Below are positions 12,083-23,836 of a DNA stretch of 64,000 nt, piece after piece. The stretch comes from Lingula anatina (taxonomy: Eukaryota > Brachiopoda > Lingulata > Lingulida > Lingulidae): the NCBI RefSeq assembly GCF_001039355.2, contig NW_019775926.1:15617-79616 (forward strand). The letters run 5' to 3'. Under the pieces are notes generated by a model. It worked only from the letters and a program-made list of their open reading frames with translations, searched no databases and was not told where the DNA came from. The translations under genes were made by a program, and so were the position numbers. Within the stretch, counting starts at the first letter, position 1, and every line of letters begins with the position of its first letter.

Positions 12083-13430
12083 GTCCTCTAGATGTCACTG
12101 GGGACAACAGGTGCTATCATACCTGGGGGTATAGGGAACAAATGCTACAGACTTTTGGATTCTATATATAGTTGATTAAGTTGAGTTTAAAGAGGGAGAG
12201 TGTGTGTTTGTGTTTGTGTGTGTAAGAGAGAGAGAGAGACAGAGAGAGAGCTTCTATGCCACTGTAGCAGATTAAATCATGTTTTGCAAGACAGAAAAAA
12301 AGGAGCAATTTGAAAGATCATGTTTTTAGAAGCGTCTGTTGGTTCATTAGTAAGAACTTATTTTTGTCCATAAGATGATTATATTGTACTGTACAGTGGA
12401 GGTAACCTCTATGCTGTGATATAATTACTATACAGTAGTTAACTTATTCCATAGCTATTACAGACTTACTTTTACATAATTATGTGGTTAAAAAAAGTTT
12501 CACAGAACACAAATAATACTCACCTCTGCTAGATAGTGTCAGTAATGACTGCCTGTTCATATGACCTCAAGTGTGGTGGGGAGAGTATATATCCTGTTAT
12601 CTGGATTGGGTGATAACATGGTATGCTCTGGGACAGTGCAATGGAGAGAGTGATCGAGTGACTAGGGTTACCTTTATCTGTCCTGTCCGGGATAATTTTG
12701 TTATCAACCACATAAATTAGTGAGTCAAAGTTTTTTACACACAGTGCTGCATGCATGTTATATTTTATTCAACAGGTTATGTGAGGTAAATAAAGTTACA
12801 TATTGTTACAATGCACAATTATAGACTACTGTATGTTCCAGGTAGAGACGGAGAGACGATTTCTGCTGTCCCTCAGTGAAAAACTACCCCATATATTATA
12901 ACCCTGTATTTATAGTTGATGAACTAGAAGACTGGTCTGAGAAGACGATGCCATTCTGTAGTAATGTGCTGGCATTTTGACCAGTGATTTAATCACACCA
13001 CAGTTTATACTTGTCTTCACTCATAGTTACATCATATTTTATAGTATTAAAAAAAGTTCAAGCTTTGGTTGTTGGATGTAAGGATAATTCTGATTCTGCC
13101 TTATAATACATATCTATCAGAAGCTGATAAAATATTTGATCACTATAATCCTCATTTTTAATGATAAAGTTAATGGAAGTGGTTCATGGTGTCCATTGTC
13201 AAAGATTCTGACTCTTCATTCAAGTTTGGCAATATTGAAACTCTTGGTAGGGGGTTTTGTGTGCCATTTTGAAAATTGACAATTTACTAACCTAAATAAT
13301 TGTCATGCAATCAAAAGTTGTCACATTCATGTTCAACATCAAATTATGTCCTTTAAAATATCTGATAATAAAAATATTTTAGATTCCCTCTATATGAATT
13401 ATGAGGTTTATTCCATTTAACTCCTGTCAC
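12083..13430. other. Intergenic region between the two GPCR genes
   Basis: It has a GT/GA-rich microsatellite stretch at about 12199-12250 and otherwise AT-rich sequence. I see no gene; it should contain the promoter of the truncated GPCR and the 3' flank of the next one. Confidence 0.6.
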
Positions 13431-13668
13431 TCTATAGAGGTCTGTCATTACTAGTGGCATGGAGGAGGGTATTAGTGAGGACTGCCTTATATGAAGTTAT
13501 TTCCATTTAACTCATGTCACTCTATAGAGGTCTGTCATTACTAGTGGCATGGAGGAGGGTATCAGTGAGGACTGCCTTATATGAAGTTATTTCCATTTAA
13601 CTCATGTCACTCTATAGACGTCTGTCATTATTAGTGGCATGGAGGAGGGTATTAGTGAGGATTGCCTT
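13431..13668. repeat. 90-bp tandem repeat, three copies, derived from the GPCR 3' coding end
   Basis: Copies start at 13431, 13521 and 13611. The third is the functional C-terminus and stop of the minus-strand GPCR (TNTLLHATNNDRRL then TAG). The other two lie just downstream of the stop. The period is a multiple of three. Confidence 0.95.
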
Positions 13669-14769
13669 GGTTTTCCTTGTCTTCCTCATTATCATGTCCT
13701 TCAGCTCTTCTCTGTACACCTTACAACTGAGGCAGTAGAGGAAGAAATTGGAGGCGTGATTGAGATAAAACAACAGTACAAACACAGAGTAGATCATGGC
13801 ATTGACTGCCTGTTTATGCTCAGTCTTTGCATTGTGGATCTTATACAGGTGTCCTTGGATGATGTTGTAGCCCATTGTAAGGAGGCAAAATGATGCAGTG
13901 ACCAGGATTACCAGCCGTGTCAGTTCACGCTTATCATGCTCCAACTTCTGTGTGTGTACCAGCAGCTCTTCGTCCTCATAGTGAGGGTGGTCTGGGTCTG
14001 GAATTCTCTCAAATTTGTCGTCATTGATGCTACGGTACTGCTTACGTGTGATCCAGTACAGCCATCCATTGAGCAGCGGCAGACCCACATATGGGAGGAG
14101 GCCGTAGAGGGTGAGCACCAGGTATCTGTAGAACAGGAAGTAGTTCTTATCGGTGGAGTTGAGGGCCTCCTCCCCATTGTGTTCCAGTATGTTCCAGCAA
14201 ACCATCCCCAGGCAGGGATCCTCCAGGTAGATATGTGCTGTCAACACGGGGATGTTCAGAAGTACCAACACCACAACCAATACAACTATAGCCACAGCAG
14301 TCCTACATGGGGTGAAGTACTTCTCATGGAGGTCTCTGTGACCTGCCTTCAAGACTCTCTCAGCTCCTAGGAGGAGCAGCAGAAATACACTCAGCTCTGG
14401 TCCAAAGTATTCTATGAAGGTGACAGCTTTACATGTGAACTCATCATGGCTCAGAGTGGGTGTGAGCAGGTCATATTCTGCCCAGTAGAAATAGCCATGG
14501 GTTAAAATGAAGATGTCTGCCACAGCTACTGCTGTCAAGATCATACAACTTGAGGTCCTACGGAAAGCTCTTTGTGAGAAGACAGCAATGGCCAGAAAGT
14601 TACAGATGATACCTATACTGTAGATGAGAGGGCGTCCCACCACACGCATGTCATAGGCTGCATGCACCAGTGCGTTGTTGGGAAAACGTTTCAAAATATG
14701 TGCAGTAGTGATAGCCTGGTTAGCCCATTCAACCTCACAGCTGACATTGGAAGAGTTGCCAAAATACAT
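13612..14769 (-). CDS. Rhodopsin-like GPCR, intact single exon, 385 aa
   Basis: Seven hydrophobic segments are present: TM1 (YSIGIICNFLAIAVF), TM2 (TAVAVADIFILTHGYFYW), TM3 (EYFGPELSVFLLLLLGAERV), TM4 (VVVLVLLNIPVLTAHIY), TM5 (YGLLPYVGLPLLNGWLYW), TM6 (LVILVTASFCLLTMGYNI) and TM7 (FVLLFYLNHASNFFLYCLS). Sequons sit in the N-terminus (NSS, NVS). The DRY motif is replaced by AERV, the CWxP of TM6 is absent, and the NPxxY region reads NHASNFFLY, a pattern I associate with lophotrochozoan and amphioxus peptide-type orphan receptors. Length is normal for class A. Both coding ends are tandemly duplicated in the flanks. It could be a divergent FMRFamide-like receptor; the ligand is unknown. Confidence 0.9.
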   Translation of the reverse strand: MYFGNSSNVSCEVEWANQAITTAHILKRFPNNALVHAAYDMRVVGRPLIYSIGIICNFLAIAVFSQRAFRRTSSCMILTAVAVADIFILTHGYFYWAEYDLLTPTLSHDEFTCKAVTFIEYFGPELSVFLLLLLGAERVLKAGHRDLHEKYFTPCRTAVAIVVLVVVLVLLNIPVLTAHIYLEDPCLGMVCWNILEHNGEEALNSTDKNYFLFYRYLVLTLYGLLPYVGLPLLNGWLYWITRKQYRSINDDKFERIPDPDHPHYEDEELLVHTQKLEHDKRELTRLVILVTASFCLLTMGYNIIQGHLYKIHNAKTEHKQAVNAMIYSVFVLLFYLNHASNFFLYCLSCKVYREELKDMIMRKTRKTKAILTNTLLHATNNDRRL

Positions 14770-15010
14770 CCTCAGAACAGGATAGGTCTGAAAGGATATA
14801 TGTAATATTAATATAGTATATTTACAGTGGATACTAGTGATAGCCTGGTTAGCTCACTCAACCTCACAGCTGACATTAGAAGAGTTGCTAAAATACATCC
14901 TCAGAACAGGATAGGTCTGAAAGGATATATGTAATATTAATATAGTATATTTACAGTGTATACTAGTGATAGCCTGGTTAGCTCACTCAACCTCACAGCT
15001 GAAAGGATAT
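14709..15010. repeat. Tandem repeat of the GPCR start-codon region, about 2.4 copies
   Basis: A unit of roughly 130 bp from the first codons of the GPCR and its 5' flank (GTGATAGCCTGGTTAGC onward) is repeated upstream. Copies begin near 14709, 14837 and 14966, the last partial and internally deleted. The second copy keeps an ATG with the same first codons (MYFSNSS), so decoy starts exist upstream. Confidence 0.9.
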
Positions 15011-15250
15011 ATGTAATATTGTACATTTATGTTGATTTTTAAACAGGTAAGTTAAATGAAAACAACAGATATATTCTTCAACAACTCTGGATATTCCCCA
15101 AATTTTCTGGTTAACTTGATATGTTGCATCATCAATTTTGGGGAGAGACAGAAGATAGAATCAGCTTTCATGAACATTTTACTAAGGAAGCTGGTTAAAT
15201 CTCTCAGTTTTGAGTACCCATCTGATCATTGAAGTGTATTAGGCCACATT

Positions 15251-15520
15251 ACAGTACAGTACAATACAATACAATACAATACAATACAATACAATATAAT
15301 ATTACAATACAATACAATACAATACAATACAGTAAATTTTATTTCATGTCGGGTATAAATTGAAGGGAAACATTAGCTTTGCAGCTATTTACTGACTGGG
15401 TAAGGACAAACATTTTTACAATAATGCAATATTTACACATGAAGTCTAGTAAGATAGTAAATGGGAAATCTATAGGTATTAAACTGATGATTGAGGGTAT
15501 GGAATTCCTTTTGCGTTCCA
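15251..15520 (-). mobile_element. Possible LINE 3' end with (ATTGT)n tail
   Basis: An ACAAT pentanucleotide run at 15251-15330 adjoins, on the minus strand, a sequence ending AATAAAATTTACTG. That order (body, AATAAA-like signal, pentanucleotide tail) is typical of some LINE 3' ends. No coding part remains. It may be only a microsatellite. Confidence 0.4.
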
Positions 15521-16632
15521 CGTGATTGGCCTTATTTTTTTAGCGTGATGCGTTATTTTAGCTCAATATTCTGCGTGAAATGTGATTCGGGAATTCTTGC
15601 ATAGTGATATTGGTGATCGGCCTGAATATATCTTTCTGATTGGTGATTGAACTGTTTTAATTCTTGGTGATTAAAGCTCTGAGTTGCGTATGATTATAGA
15701 TTGCAATGAAGAAATATAAATGCAGATATTTTATATTTTCGAGGGCTTTTTCATTGTTTTAAGTCAGCACAAAGAAAGATGTATTATTAAATAATTAGAT
15801 GCAGGAAAAAAACTCATTTTCAGTATTTGGATGATAATAAAGGGTTACAATAGCTTAACATCTTACTGGTTACTTTTTATAAAGCTGCCCCTCTTTTATG
15901 AATGGATTGTGTTACTTGCACACAATATATTAATGCATGTTTGCTCACTGTGTTACTGGGTCAGTACATATAGCTTGATTACTCATTGTAGCATGAGATG
16001 TTATCCCCTGTGTAAACAGACTGTATATAACCACAGAGGTGTCAGCTCTAGTACCCTATAATTATCTCTGTTAACTAAATAATTACTTTTGGTATAACAA
16101 AAGGCAACAAAAAGATAATTAATATGAAGCGTTCTTTCTGAGCTTAACTGTATACGTACTGTATATAACTATATTTAAGATCATACGTGTACTAGCTAGA
16201 CTAGTGTACTATAGTATAGTGAAAGAACTGATTATGGTAGGCCTGGTAAAAAACACAGTAGACTGACTGCTATGTATAAAACAGAACAGTAAAGCCCATT
16301 GATAATAGCACTTGTTGATAATATACTTGAGGAAGTGAACTAATGTTTACCTACTGTATATGGTCCTTGTGCTGCTTAGAGTGGGCTTATCTCTATTATC
16401 TTCTGAACAATACACAGAGTTAAGATTGAAGTGCCCTTACACGCTGTCAATTATCTTATTTGTCTGTTAAATTAACTGCTGCACAATACCCCCTCAGAGT
16501 GCAGGCTGAAAGACGCTATGTACTTCCTTGTCTTTACTGTTTCTTTTTTGACTTCCTGTAAGTTTCCCAGTAAGACAGTAGGTCATGCTGCTCTGAGTCA
16601 TGGCACACTGTGCAGTATAGTAAACACATACA
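15521..16632. other. Geneless AT-rich stretch
   Basis: No convincing ORF, RNA gene or repeat was seen. Confidence 0.6.
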
Positions 16633-16994
16633 TGGAGAGAATATTGTTGTGACTGTACATGTGATATAATTGGTTATTTTCTGAATACTTCTACATTGAC
16701 TCTTGTGACTGCAAAGTACTTACACATAATCTACGTCATTGATTCATGATCAGCTGTGTATTTAAGTTGACAGTTTCGACGTTTTGCCACAGCAGTTGCT
16801 TATTAGTATAGNTGCGGAGAGAATATTGTTGTGACTGTACATGTGATATAATTGGTTATTTTCTGAATACTTCTACATTGACTCTTGTGACTGCAAAGTA
16901 CTTACACATAATCTAGGTCATTGATTCATGATCAGCTGTGTATTTAAGTTGACAGTTTCGACGTTTTGCCACAGCAGTTGCTTATTAGTATAGC
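16633..16994. repeat. 179-bp direct duplication flanking a single N (16812)
   Basis: 16633-16811 and 16816-16994 are nearly identical; one visible difference is CTACGTC against CTAGGTC. The N lies between them. This is what unmerged overlapping contig ends look like. Confidence 0.9.
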
Positions 16995-17837
16995 TATAGG
17001 AGTGGGGTGCCTGGATCATTGAAACATGATTTTATTGTAAACTCCAATCACAAGGTTTTGTGGTCAGAGCTGAAAAGGTTGCATGCACATGCTGGGGGCC
17101 ATAAATTGGTATGCTAATCTCTTATCATGGTATAATGATTGATACGATGGGTATCAGCTAGTTTTCATTTGATATAAACGACGAAAGAGCGGTCTGTAAC
17201 TCTGGTATAGGGTGGCCTTGTGTGTGTAATGATATACAAGTTTGGGGCAGGGGTAGAGTTTTATAGTACAATAAGTCATTTTATACATCTCATTGTTTAG
17301 TATAGTTTAGTATAGTGCTTTGTCGCTGCATGTGCATGCGTACCTTTTTGCATTTGAGTCAGACTCAGTCAGTAATAGCTGGTGATTTTGTCTTTTTTGC
17401 GTTTCATTGACAATATTTTGGCCACCTAAGTAGGACAATGTGGCTCTTTGTTTTGAAATGACATTTCCATTGTTCCTTTGAACACGCAAAAGTCTTCACC
17501 AAGCAGATAACACTTACGTCAATATACTTGCTTTGTAATTACCACCAAGGGGAAGAAACAAAAGCCTCACAATTAAGGTGTCGTCCTTCACACTGTAAAA
17601 GGTGTTAATTTCATGCTTCTATTGTTTGCCCATAAATCATTATGACAAAATTGTAGGGTTGCCAGATCACTCGCGCTTCATTCAATTCTCCATATCTGCC
17701 CTGCAGCCTGGGATGAGTGAAACTTGACTGACCTTTGTTTACATCTGGAGATTCTCTTAATAATACGATCAGTGTGCATAAATTATGATATTTTCCATCT
17801 GGAAATATACGTGATAATGTAACGATTCTTATTTTAC
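16995..17837. other. Geneless stretch
   Basis: No gene or strong repeat was seen. Confidence 0.5.
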
Positions 17838-18900
17838 GGATACATAATTACGAAAAATTAATTCCTGATATAATACCCCCTATTTCAGCGCCTATTCCTG
17901 GCTGCGTTAATTATGGGGGGTTGGAAAGTAATCCGTTAGGACGGGGGAGTGATGTTTGCTACTCTTACCAACGGTAAATCAACTAAACTCAGCCACCTGA
18001 AGCAGAATCACCAACAAAAGACAAATTGGACTACATCTGCCCTCTTGTTGAAACATCTTATGTAAAAAAGGCGATGACGGTCAAAACATACATGCTTCGT
18101 GGTTTATTAAATGTTCATCGTATTTTTTCGTTCATTATTCTTATGAGTTAAGCAGCTTCACCTCCGTGACACCCTTTTTATTTATTTAAACCATTGTTAG
18201 ATAAACCATGGGTTTCACTCCAGATTTCACAATCGAGCAAGTGATCATGAGGAGAGTGTAGCATGCTATAATTAACTACCCCAAATATTTACCCAACACC
18301 TCCAGGGTTTCACGATCGAGCAAGTGATCATGAGGAGAGAGTGTAACAGAGAACTTCATTAATGGTCGTCATAATTGGTGGTTGCCTTGGGAAAATGAGT
18401 TACATGATTACATAATACGGATACATGATAACATAAGATTAATACTAAAATTTTCCCTGATACAAAATCCCCTATTTCAGCGCTTATTCCTGACTACGTT
18501 AATTACGGGGGATTAGAAAGTAATCGGTGAGGACGCAGGAGCGATGATTGCTACTCTTACCAACGGTAAATCACCGATTTACTTGACTCCGCTACTTCGA
18601 GCAAAATCACTACCAAAAGACAAATTAGACCACGTTCGTCCTCTTATTAAAACAAAGAATGTAAAAATGTGATGTTGGTCAAAGAAGAGGCATGGGCTAC
18701 GTGCTTCATGGTTTATTAAATATTCATCGTATATTTTTAGTTCATTATTATAGCTTCACCTCGCGAGACCCTTTTTATATATTTAAAACACAGCACTCCA
18801 CGGTTTTCGCGATCATGAAGAAAGGGAGTGTAGCAAAGAACCTCATTATGGTCGTAATAATTGGTGGTTGCATTGTAGGCCTAACCTTGTTCATTTTAGT
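17838..18900. repeat. Diverged tandem duplication, period about 580 bp
   Basis: 17838-18200 and 18415-18780 align (shared CCCTATTTCAGCGC, GCTACTCTTACCAACGGTAAA and GGTTTATTAAAT). A shorter element containing GATCGAGCAAGTGATCATGA occurs at 18231 and 18311 and in diverged form at 18808. The unit includes a TATA-like element and the start region of the small reading frame at 18815. Confidence 0.8.
18773..18786 (+). promoter_or_regulatory. Possible TATA box
   Basis: TTTATATATTTAAA lies about 30-40 bp upstream of the ATG at 18815. A diverged version (TTTATTTATTTAAA) is in the upstream duplicate. It is position and sequence only. Confidence 0.3.
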
Positions 18901-18916
18901 CGACAGACTAAGCTAG
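18815..18916 (+). CDS. Candidate small single-pass membrane peptide or signal-anchor exon, 33 aa
   Basis: The ATG at 18815 opens a basic N-terminus (MKKGSVAKN), a strongly hydrophobic segment (LIMVVIIGGCIVGLTLFILV) and a short tail ending at TAG. This is the layout of a tail-less single-pass peptide or of the signal-anchor exon of a type II Golgi enzyme; in the second case splicing could occur at a GT inside the frame (TGCATT/GTAGGC). The matching region in the upstream tandem copy (ATG near 18326) is frameshifted and stopped after a few codons, so one copy looks dead. No homologue is recognised. Confidence 0.3.
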   Translation: MKKGSVAKNLIMVVIIGGCIVGLTLFILVDRLS

Positions 18917-20102
18917 AAGAAAGAACAGATCATTATCGCCTCTCTTTACTTAGGAACAATAATGTTGGCTAGTGGCAACATTTATAAGTTCTTTTATTTG
19001 GAAACTTTCCGATCCTTTGTCTGGGACTGCCGTTCAACGCCATATAAATGACGTCCGAGAAACGGCGATAACGACAAAAGTCGTCCTCGAACAATTTTTG
19101 ACTCACTGAAAATAAAAAAAATCCGTTAAGAAGTAGCCTATTTATGCCCTGGCAAATAACTTTTCGATGGCTCAGAGAGTTCTAGAATGAATGACAAGAA
19201 ATGGCATTAGGGCTAATGATAGTAGACTAAAAACTATCAGAGTGTAGGCCTGTCTTACTTTATTTCTAAGGCCATCTTGTGATACGAGTCATGCTACACT
19301 ACAATAGAGGGGGTAGCAGTGGATGATTTAATACAGGGATACCATCGATAGTATATCAATAGAAAATCGCGATCCTCAAATGTTTTTAATTCATTAAATA
19401 TAAACAGTCTTTCCTCGTGCAATGGGTCTGGTATAGTTGTATTGGCCTATCAGTTGGAAACACATGCTTCGTCTACAATTGCAAATGGCGGAGGTGCCGT
19501 GGTAGTTATTGTTGTAAAATTAGCTGGATACGTGCACGTGAGAAAATTATTCATTAAATTTAGTTTTCTAACTTCAGCTTAATCTGGTCAAAAGCGAGAC
19601 GAAAAAAATCATAGATAGAGCCTTATGACCCACTGTAGAATGATGCCAAATAATACATCAACGACGTAGTTTATCGGCAGATAAACGTGTTTCCATTCTC
19701 GGCTGACTGAGGAAAGGTTTGAGAGAGTATTTAAAGAAGAGGTGGGCGAACCAATAATGAGTAGGAAGTGTGCTGCAATCAAGACGAACAATACCGATCA
19801 TAAGTGGACAGCCAATAACCCCTAATTAAGCCCGGGTTACGCGCTGCTGTGTTGACTCCTTGCTGGGGAGCAGTAGCAGCCTCCTACTGCTGTGAGTAAT
19901 CACGCATTGTCTTCTAACTTGCGACTACACGTCAGTTGCATTGTATTAATAAAGTAATACCTATTCATAAGGAAGGGGGCGGATGGTAATCTTATGAGAA
20001 TTAAATCAGTTATCGATCTTGCGCGTACCAGTAGTCTTGTTTTTTAATAGCTAGACGGTAGTTGATTTTCCAGACCCTCCTGTTGAAAAGCTTGAGTACA
20101 TG
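18917..20102. other. Geneless stretch before the 78-bp array
   Basis: No gene recognised. A partial match to the array unit (GAGTACATG) lies immediately before the first full unit. Confidence 0.5.
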
Positions 20103-22527
20103 TGGTGGCCAGGGGGACAGCCCTATATTACCCCTCCCCCCCTCCCCAAACCTCTGATCCTATATGAATACATGTATATATGGTGGCCAGGGGGACAGCC
20201 CTATATTACCCCTCCCCCCCTCCCCAAACCTCTGATCCTATATGAATACATGTATATATGGTGGCCAGGGGGACAGCCCTATATTACCCCTCCCCCCCTC
20301 CCCAAACCTCTGATCCTATATGAATACATGTATATATGGTGGCCAGGGGGACAGCCCTATATTACCCCTCCCCCCCTCCCCAAACCTCTGATCCTATATG
20401 AATACATGTATATATGGTGGCCAGGGGGACAGCCCTATATTACCCCTCCCCCCCTCCCCAAACCTCTGATCCTATATGAATACATGTATATATGGTGGCC
20501 AGGGGGACAGCCCTATATTACCCCTCCCCCCCTCCCCAAACCTCTGATCCTATATGAATACATGTATATATGGTGGCCAGGGGGACAGCCCTATATTACC
20601 CCTCCCCCCCTCCCCAAACCTCTGATCCTATATGAATACATGTATATATGGTGGCCAGGGGGACAGCCCTATATTACCCCTCCCCCCCTCCCCAAACCTC
20701 TGATCCTATATGAATACATGTATATATGGTGGCCAGGGGGACAGCCCTATATTACCCCTCCCCCCCTCCCCAAACCTCTGATCCTATATGAATACATGTA
20801 TATATGGTGGCCAGGGGGACAGCCCTATATTACCCCTCCCCCCCTCCCCAAACCTCTGATCCTATATGAATACATGTATATATGGTGGCCAGGGGGACAG
20901 CCCTATATTACCCCTCCCCCCCTCCCCAAACCTCTGATCCTATATGAATACATGTATATATGGTGGCCAGGGGGACAGCCCTATATTACCCCTCCCCCCC
21001 TCCCCAAACCTCTGATCCTATATGAATACATGTATATATGGTGGCCAGGGGGACAGCCCTATATTACCCCTCCCCCCCTCCCCAAACCTCTGATCCTATA
21101 TGAATACATGTATATATGGTGGCCAGGGGGACAGCCCTATATTACCCCTCCCCCCCTCCCCAAACCTCTGATCCTATATGAATACATGTATATATGGTGG
21201 CCAGGGGGACAGCCCTATATTACCCCTCCCCCCCTCCCCAAACCTCTGATCCTATATGAATACATGTATATATGGTGGCCAGGGGGACAGCCCTATATTA
21301 CCCCTCCCCCCCTCCCCAAACCTCTGATCCTATATGAATACATGTATATATGGTGGCCAGGGGGACAGCCCTATATTACCCCTCCCCCCCTCCCCAAACC
21401 TCTGATCCTATATGAATACATGTATATATGGTGGCCAGGGGGACAGCCCTATATTACCCCTCCCCCCCTCCCCAAACCTCTGATCCTATATGAATACATG
21501 TATATATGGTGGCCAGGGGGACAGCCCTATATTACCCCTCCCCCCCTCCCCAAACCTCTGATCCTATATGAATACATGTATATATGGTGGCCAGGGGGAC
21601 AGCCCTATATTACCCCTCCCCCCCTCCCCAAACCTCTGATCCTATATGAATACATGTATATATGGTGGCCAGGGGGACAGCCCTATATTACCCCTCCCCC
21701 CCTCCCCAAACCTCTGATCCTATATGAATACATGTATATATGGTGGCCAGGGGGACAGCCCTATATTACCCCTCCCCCCCTCCCCAAACCTCTGATCCTA
21801 TATGAATACATGTATATATGGTGGCCAGGGGGACAGCCCTATATTACCCCTCCCCCCCTCCCCAAACCTCTGATCCTATATGAATACATGTATATATGGT
21901 GGCCAGGGGGACAGCCCTATATTACCCCTCCCCCCCTCCCCAAACCTCTGATCCTATATGAATACATGTATATATGGTGGCCAGGGGGACAGCCCTATAT
22001 TACCCCTCCCCCCCTCCCCAAACCTCTGATCCTATATGAATACATGTATATATGGTGGCCAGGGGGACAGCCCTATATTACCCCTCCCCCCCTCCCCAAA
22101 CCTCTGATCCTATATGAATACATGTATATATGGTGGCCAGGGGGACAGCCCTATATTACCCCTCCCCCCCTCCCCAAACCTCTGATCCTATATGAATACA
22201 TGTATATATGGTGGCCAGGGGGACAGCCCTATATTACCCCTCCCCCCCTCCCCAAACCTCTGATCCTATATGAATACATGTATATATGGTGGCCAGGGGG
22301 ACAGCCCTATATTACCCCTCCCCCCCTCCCCAAACCTCTGATCCTATATGAATACATGTATATATGGTGGCCAGGGGGACAGCCCTATATTACCCCTCCC
22401 CCCCTCCCCAAACCTCTGATCCTATATGAATACATGTATATATGGTGGCCAGGGGGACAGCCCTATATTACCCCTCCCCCCCTCCCCAAACCTCTGATCC
22501 TATATGAATACATGTATATATGGTGGC
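20103..22527. repeat. Satellite-like array, 31 apparently identical 78-bp units
   Basis: The unit starts TGGTGGCCAGGGGGACAGCC and includes a mirror-symmetric C tract (CCCCTCCCCCCCTCCCC). 31 full units occupy 20103-22520, then 7 bases to the N at 22528. I found no difference between units. Because 78 is a multiple of three and the frame has no stop, the array creates a long artificial open reading frame. Confidence 0.97.
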
Positions 22528-22528
22528 N

Positions 22529-23243
22529 TGGAGCTGCTCTTTGAAACTAACGCACAGGTAGATTTTTACCTGAGATAACTGGAGTAAAGCTTAGAGAGTG
22601 CGTTCCATACAAGCAAGACAAATTGAATGCCATTTAACCCTCTAATTAAGAGGTAAAGGAAGTTCCAGTTAGATGGATGATTAAGATAGGACTTGTAAAG
22701 GTAACGGGCATTGTTTAACTCAGTTTAATAAAAGTATGCAAGACGGAGTGCCAGCGGTTTGATAAAATTAATTGAATTTCACAAATAACATGGCCCTCAT
22801 ATGCAATAATCAACAGTACCCTTAACTCATTCAAATGCAGTGTTTTATACAACTGAGGATAACCATAATTAAATGCTTGTTAAAGAATTTACTAGACGGG
22901 AAATGGTTTTACACAGCTTCACGAGGATTTAGACCCCTCGGGTAAGAGATTTGAATGAGTATGAACTTTTATCAGGTGTCAAAAAGTCATCTTACAGGTA
23001 GACAATGCAGCTCAGTTTAACAGCTACATGTAAGCACGCTCTATTCTCCAGTGGCTCGATTGTCGTCATCGGACCACGTGACAACGTAGCTCATTAACTC
23101 TCAGGCCGAGCAAATAGGACGTTTTTTAAAGCCAAAAATTTACAAAATGAGCTTTTAATTTGTGTATTTGGTTAAAGATATCGTTAGTTGGGCATGTTTT
23201 CTGAAGAATATGTTCCGTTCAGGCCATTCTGACGGTAAGACGC
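22529..23243. other. Geneless stretch after the array
   Basis: No gene or repeat recognised. Confidence 0.5.
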
Positions 23244-23456
23244 AAATCCTTTAAGAAAATGAAGAATGGAAAATCTCCTGGTTTAGATGGTTATACGGTA
23301 GAATTGTATAAATTCTTTTGGAGTGATCTCAAAGTGCCTCTGCTTAGGTCACTGAATAAATCTTTTGAAGTACAGTCAATGTCTACATCTCAACGCCAAG
23401 GTATAATCAAGTGTATACCAAAGGAGGGGAAGGAGAAAGTATTCCTAAAGAACTGA
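23244..23456 (+). pseudogene. L1/Tx1-like LINE reverse transcriptase fragment
   Basis: The peptide contains KNGKSPGLDGYTVELYKFFW and later IIKCIPKEGK, the N-terminal part of the reverse transcriptase domain of L1/Tx1-type LINEs (K-x-P-G-x-D-G, then IPK-GK). It ends at a stop after LKN and no downstream catalytic motif follows, so it is a short dead fragment. Orientation is opposite to the larger LINE that follows. Confidence 0.75.
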
Positions 23457-23527
23457 CGTCCATTTACTTTGCTGAATGTTGATTATAAACTTGCTTCTGC
23501 TTGCATAGCAGCCACTAACTACCAAGT

Positions 23528-23638
23528 CTTGCTTAAACAATCTGAATAGCCTAACCTTATTTCGACCTCCATTTCTGCGTGGGGTATCATCCCATAGCTT
23601 CGCCCACCAATCGGAGTGTCATTCAAAAGCTAACACAA
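23528..23638. repeat. Dispersed repeat family A, copy 1
   Basis: About 110 bp sharing GCGTGGGGTATCATCCCATA and CCACCAATCGGAGTG with 29952-30061 in the same orientation. I see no coding. It could be part of a SINE, MITE or LINE UTR. Confidence 0.85.
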
Positions 23639-23836
23639 CTAAGTGCGCTAGCCTTGGTTATATAATTGTCAGTTAAGTGCAGATGGCTTACTCCCAGATC
23701 ACTAAATTTACCTCTAACCCTAGGTATCCAATTTTATCTTTCCATTGTTTGATAAACGTTAACTCCATAAAACACCTTTTTAGTTAACCCATTACACTCC
23801 ATATTAACTAATATGTCACATTAAAAATTTGTCACA

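Noticed and set aside
20100-22544. An 814-codon open reading frame of 26-residue repeats
   Set aside because: It exists only because the 78-bp satellite unit is a multiple of three without a stop; it starts and ends at the array borders and at an N, and units show no coding-type variation.
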